This document shows positions 61,935 to 64,000 of a stretch of DNA of 64,000 nt, one piece after another. How positions within the stretch are numbered: position 1 is the first letter of the stretch; each line of letters opens with the position of its first letter. Both the position numbers and the translations under genes were made by a program. This stretch comes from Sphingobacteriaceae bacterium (GTDB lineage Bacteria; Bacteroidota; Bacteroidia; Sphingobacteriales; Sphingobacteriaceae): assembly GCA_029266635.1 (NCBI GenBank), contig JAQSWM010000004.1:1-64000 (forward strand). The letters are read 5' to 3'. Under the pieces are notes generated by a model, which saw only the letters and a list, made by a program, of their open reading frames with translations, did not search any database and was not told the DNA's origin.

Positions 61935-62565
61935 CCCCTTCGTCTAGCAGGACATCCATATCTTTCATCATCTGTTCCACCTGATCCGGCTTTGTGCCGT
62001 CATAAGCTCCGCGGAGATGCTTGCTCTTATCAACCAGGATAAACCATCCCTGATGCATGTATCCGCCGGGAGCGTTTTCATCTTTTCCCACAGCTACCAG
62101 GTAACTTTTTTCACCGATAGTATAAACCGAATCGTGCTTGCCGTACACAAACTCCCACTGATCGCCTTCAACGCCCAGCTTTTTTGCATAGGCTTTTAGC
62201 CGATAAGGAGTGTCATATGTATCGTCAATGGTGTGCGAAAGGATTTTCACCTCGGGATTGCCCTTATATTTTTCATACACTTTCAGCATGTTGCGATGCA
62301 TGACGGGACAAATGCTCGGGCAGCGAGTAAAGAAGAAGTCGGCGACATAGATCTTATTATCGAAATCCTTGTTGCTTATCAACACGCTATCCTGATTCAG
62401 AAAGCTGAAAGGCGGAATAGTTTGGTAAATAGTGTCCGTAATGGTTTTGCCTTCTACGGTTTTTTCCACTGCTTCTCTGGCACCGAGGATAGGGAGCTGC
62501 TTTTTTGATTCAGAGCATGATGCCAAAAACAACAAAAAAGATGCAGCGATTGATAATTTGTTCAT
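61924..62565 (-). CDS. SCO1/SenC family copper chaperone
   Basis: Membrane-anchored thioredoxin-fold protein that helps assemble the CuA site of cytochrome oxidase. Lipoprotein signal (SIAASFLLFLASC). The copper-binding cysteines are in TRCPSICPVMH (CxxxC), with a later His in GGYMHQGWF as third ligand candidate. Length 213 from the ATG at 62565; the upstream frame lacks a signal. A minus-strand TATCTTTG (62588-62581) with TTTG 16 bases further up is a likely promoter. Confidence 0.9.
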   Translation of the reverse strand: MNKLSIAASFLLFLASCSESKKQLPILGAREAVEKTVEGKTITDTIYQTIPPFSFLNQDSVLISNKDFDNKIYVADFFFTRCPSICPVMHRNMLKVYEKYKGNPEVKILSHTIDDTYDTPYRLKAYAKKLGVEGDQWEFVYGKHDSVYTIGEKSYLVAVGKDENAPGGYMHQGWFILVDKSKHLRGAYDGTKPDQVEQMMKDMDVLLDEGDEK

Positions 62566-62616
62566 TTTAGTAAATCTGCTCAAAGATAGCTGTTTTAAAC
62601 ACTCCAAATCTGTTGA

Positions 62617-63246
62617 ATGAACATCGATTATGATCCTGTTGCACCGTTCTATGATCGCCTGGCAGCTCTTGTTTTCGGTAAGTCACAGGTAAATGCACAG
62701 AAGTGGTTGCTTCAATTTATAAAGCCAGAAAGCCGCGTTTTGATTGTGGGAGGAGGCAGCGGCTGGATACTCGAGGAAATTGCGGTGGAGCATCAGCAAG
62801 GGCTTCATATTGTTTACGTAGAGAAATCAGCTAAGATGCTTGCTTTATCGCAACAGCGCAGTTGCGGCAGAAACCTGGTTGAGTTTGTGCATTCTGACAT
62901 TTCAAACTTCAAAAGCGAACAATCCTTTGATGCTGTTTTTACAGGTTTTCTGTTCGATAACTTTCCTCAACAACTTGCAGGCGAAGTCTTTAACAGCCTT
63001 TCCGCTCAACTCTTACCCGGAGGTTTGTGGCTGTATGCCGATTTTGAGCAAAACTCTAACACCAAAACTGTTCATAAGCTGATGTTAAAAGCGATGTACT
63101 GGCTCTTTCGAGTGCTATGCAAAGTGGAAACTTCCCAACTTCCACACATGAACTCATCTTTTGAAAAAGGCTATGAAACGCTTAAGCAAAGGCGCTTTTA
63201 CAGCGGCTTCATCACATCGCGGGCGTACAGGAAAGTGCTTAACTAG
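62617..63246 (+). CDS. Class I SAM-dependent methyltransferase
   Basis: A 209-residue cytoplasmic enzyme. SAM motif I is RVLIVGGGSGWILEEIA (about 40-56), the acidic residue of motif II is at IVYVEKSAKML, and DAVFTGFLFDNFP is motif IV/post-I. The C-terminal half includes a hydrophobic helix (KAMYWLFRVLCKVE). The substrate is unknown. It is divergent from the SCO gene and overlaps the convergent receiver gene by eight bases. Confidence 0.85.
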   Translation: MNIDYDPVAPFYDRLAALVFGKSQVNAQKWLLQFIKPESRVLIVGGGSGWILEEIAVEHQQGLHIVYVEKSAKMLALSQQRSCGRNLVEFVHSDISNFKSEQSFDAVFTGFLFDNFPQQLAGEVFNSLSAQLLPGGLWLYADFEQNSNTKTVHKLMLKAMYWLFRVLCKVETSQLPHMNSSFEKGYETLKQRRFYSGFITSRAYRKVLN

Positions 63247-63640
63247 CCAGGGGCTTCTCCTGAAAATGAGAGTTTAACAAGTCGGGGGAGATAGGCTTTG
63301 ACATAAAGCCCTTCACAAAGGGATATTGCCGGCTGTGAAGTTTATCGTTCTCATCAACAGACGAAGATACGATGTACACATCCGATACTTTTTGCAAATC
63401 CTTCTGCAGTTGTACATAAGTATGCAGGAAGTCCCAGCCACTTATTACCGGCATGTTAAGATCCAGAAGGATCACATCAGGCAATGCTTCCGGATTGTCT
63501 TTATTGCTGAAAAGGAAGTCTAAAGCGTCACCGGCAAAGGTATAGCAGGAAACTTTTTCAAAAAGATTGTTCTTCTCGATTATTATCTGAGCAATGCGCT
63601 GGTGAATAAGATCGTCTTCAATAATAAAAACAGACTGCAT
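63239..63640 (-). CDS. Stand-alone response regulator receiver protein
   Basis: A single REC domain of 133 residues with no output domain. Acidic residues are in FIIEDDLIHQRI, the phospho-acceptor Asp in VILLDLNMPVISGWDF, Ser/Thr in IVSSSV, and Lys in GFMSKPI. The ATG at 63640 follows a -7 box (TACCTTTG, 63652-63645) by only four bases, so the mRNA may be leaderless. Such proteins act by protein contact; no kinase is adjacent. Confidence 0.88.
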   Translation of the reverse strand: MQSVFIIEDDLIHQRIAQIIIEKNNLFEKVSCYTFAGDALDFLFSNKDNPEALPDVILLDLNMPVISGWDFLHTYVQLQKDLQKVSDVYIVSSSVDENDKLHSRQYPFVKGFMSKPISPDLLNSHFQEKPLAS

Positions 63641-63780
63641 GATGCAAAGGTAAAAATTAAATGTTGCAACAACATTCAATATTCTACACCCTTCAACGCG
63701 AAATCCCTGCATTTGTTACGACGTGGGAATTAAGGCTGATATTAAGGTTTTTTATAGATTTGTTGCTTTATAGCGGAGCT

Positions 63781-64000
63781 TTGAATAAACCTATTCTTGT
63801 ACTAAAATTCGGAACAGCATCCATCACCAACGGCTCGGGCGAACTTGATGAAGAAGTGATGGCCAGCATCGCCCGGCAGGTTGCAGAAATCCACGACAAA
63901 TATCACCTGGTGCTTGTTTCCTCGGGAGCCGTTGCTGCAGGAAAAAAATTCCTGAAAAGCTATTCGGCAAGCATCAGCGAACGTAAGGCCGCAGCCTCTA
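63781..64000 (+). CDS. proB: Glutamate 5-kinase, N-terminal part (runs off the window)
   Basis: First enzyme of proline synthesis, forming gamma-glutamyl phosphate. The translated start (TTG as Met) NKPILVLKFGTASITNGSGE and the stretch LVLVSSGAVAAGKKFL are typical of the amino acid kinase family member ProB. The start is TTG at 63781, with GGAG at 63774-63777. A -7-like TAGATTTG is at 63755-63762. About 73 codons are inside the window; the frame stays open to the end. Confidence 0.85.
   Translation, partial: MNKPILVLKFGTASITNGSGELDEEVMASIARQVAEIHDKYHLVLVSSGAVAAGKKFLKSYSASISERKAAAS

Overview
The window is a chromosomal stretch of a Bacteroidota bacterium, most likely from the Sphingobacteriaceae or a near relative. 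Four things point there. Several -7 promoter boxes fit the TAnnTTTG pattern of this phylum. The tmRNA tag reads GENNYALAA. Typical phylum families are present (fused IcmF mutase, fused alpha/beta oxo-acid dehydrogenase E1, DUF1573, TonB-dependent BtuB). SD signals are weak and TTG/GTG starts are common. The family placement is inference; the phylum is well supported.

Layout. 1-310: the 3' end of a 5S rRNA gene with its terminator, then two decayed copies of the same tail plus terminator. 480-8.2 kb: housekeeping genes (acyl-ACP desaturase, IcmF, radical SAM protein, Nfu, PurB). 8.25-14.9 kb: a TetR-TolC-adaptor-RND efflux operon with a promoter and a 28-bp palindromic operator candidate. 14.9-17.3 kb: two paralogous small lipoproteins, then an ECF sigma factor followed by an anti-sigma-like/trypsin-like membrane protease. 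17.3-28.3 kb: PdxH, YqgE, PurE-PurK, small enzymes, a carboxypeptidase, membrane proteins (AI-2E family, ion channel, DUF1622, DoxX) and a sulfatase. 28.4-33.1 kb: a broken small gene, TopA, a lipoprotein, MnmA. 33.4-36.3 kb: an ATP-grasp/serine hydrolase/TSUP permease cluster.

36.3-40.9 kb is an accessory region. It holds a REP-associated tyrosine transposase between inverted hairpin ends with a duplicated left end, two related secreted proteins, further palindromes, and a protein joining a PD-(D/E)xK-like nuclease region to an adenine/cytosine-N4 type DNA methylase. 41-49.8 kb: an M28 peptidase, a methionine-type aminotransferase, an ABC importer of the TrpXYZ type, an outer-membrane protein lying between a complete serine hydrolase gene and a decayed copy of that gene's 3' end. 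49.8-52.8 kb: a cobalamin riboswitch in front of btuB and a PP-loop ATPase. 52.8-64 kb: heptamer repeats, a histidine kinase, tmRNA, an aminotransferase gene broken by an internal deletion, fused E1, a sigma-54 activator, RNase P RNA, a cytochrome c/SCO pair, a methyltransferase, a receiver protein and the start of proB.

How the parts connect. B12 uptake (riboswitch-BtuB) and B12 use (IcmF, 45 kb away) meet in one window. Efflux is probably autoregulated by the TetR protein. The sigma/protease pair looks like a self-contained envelope stress circuit. A recurring theme is a hairpin of the form TCCGCC-loop-GGCGGA inside structured RNAs: the two decayed 5S tails, the B12 riboswitch and two hairpins of RNase P RNA. 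No tRNA gene, CRISPR array, prophage or classical insertion sequence was seen.
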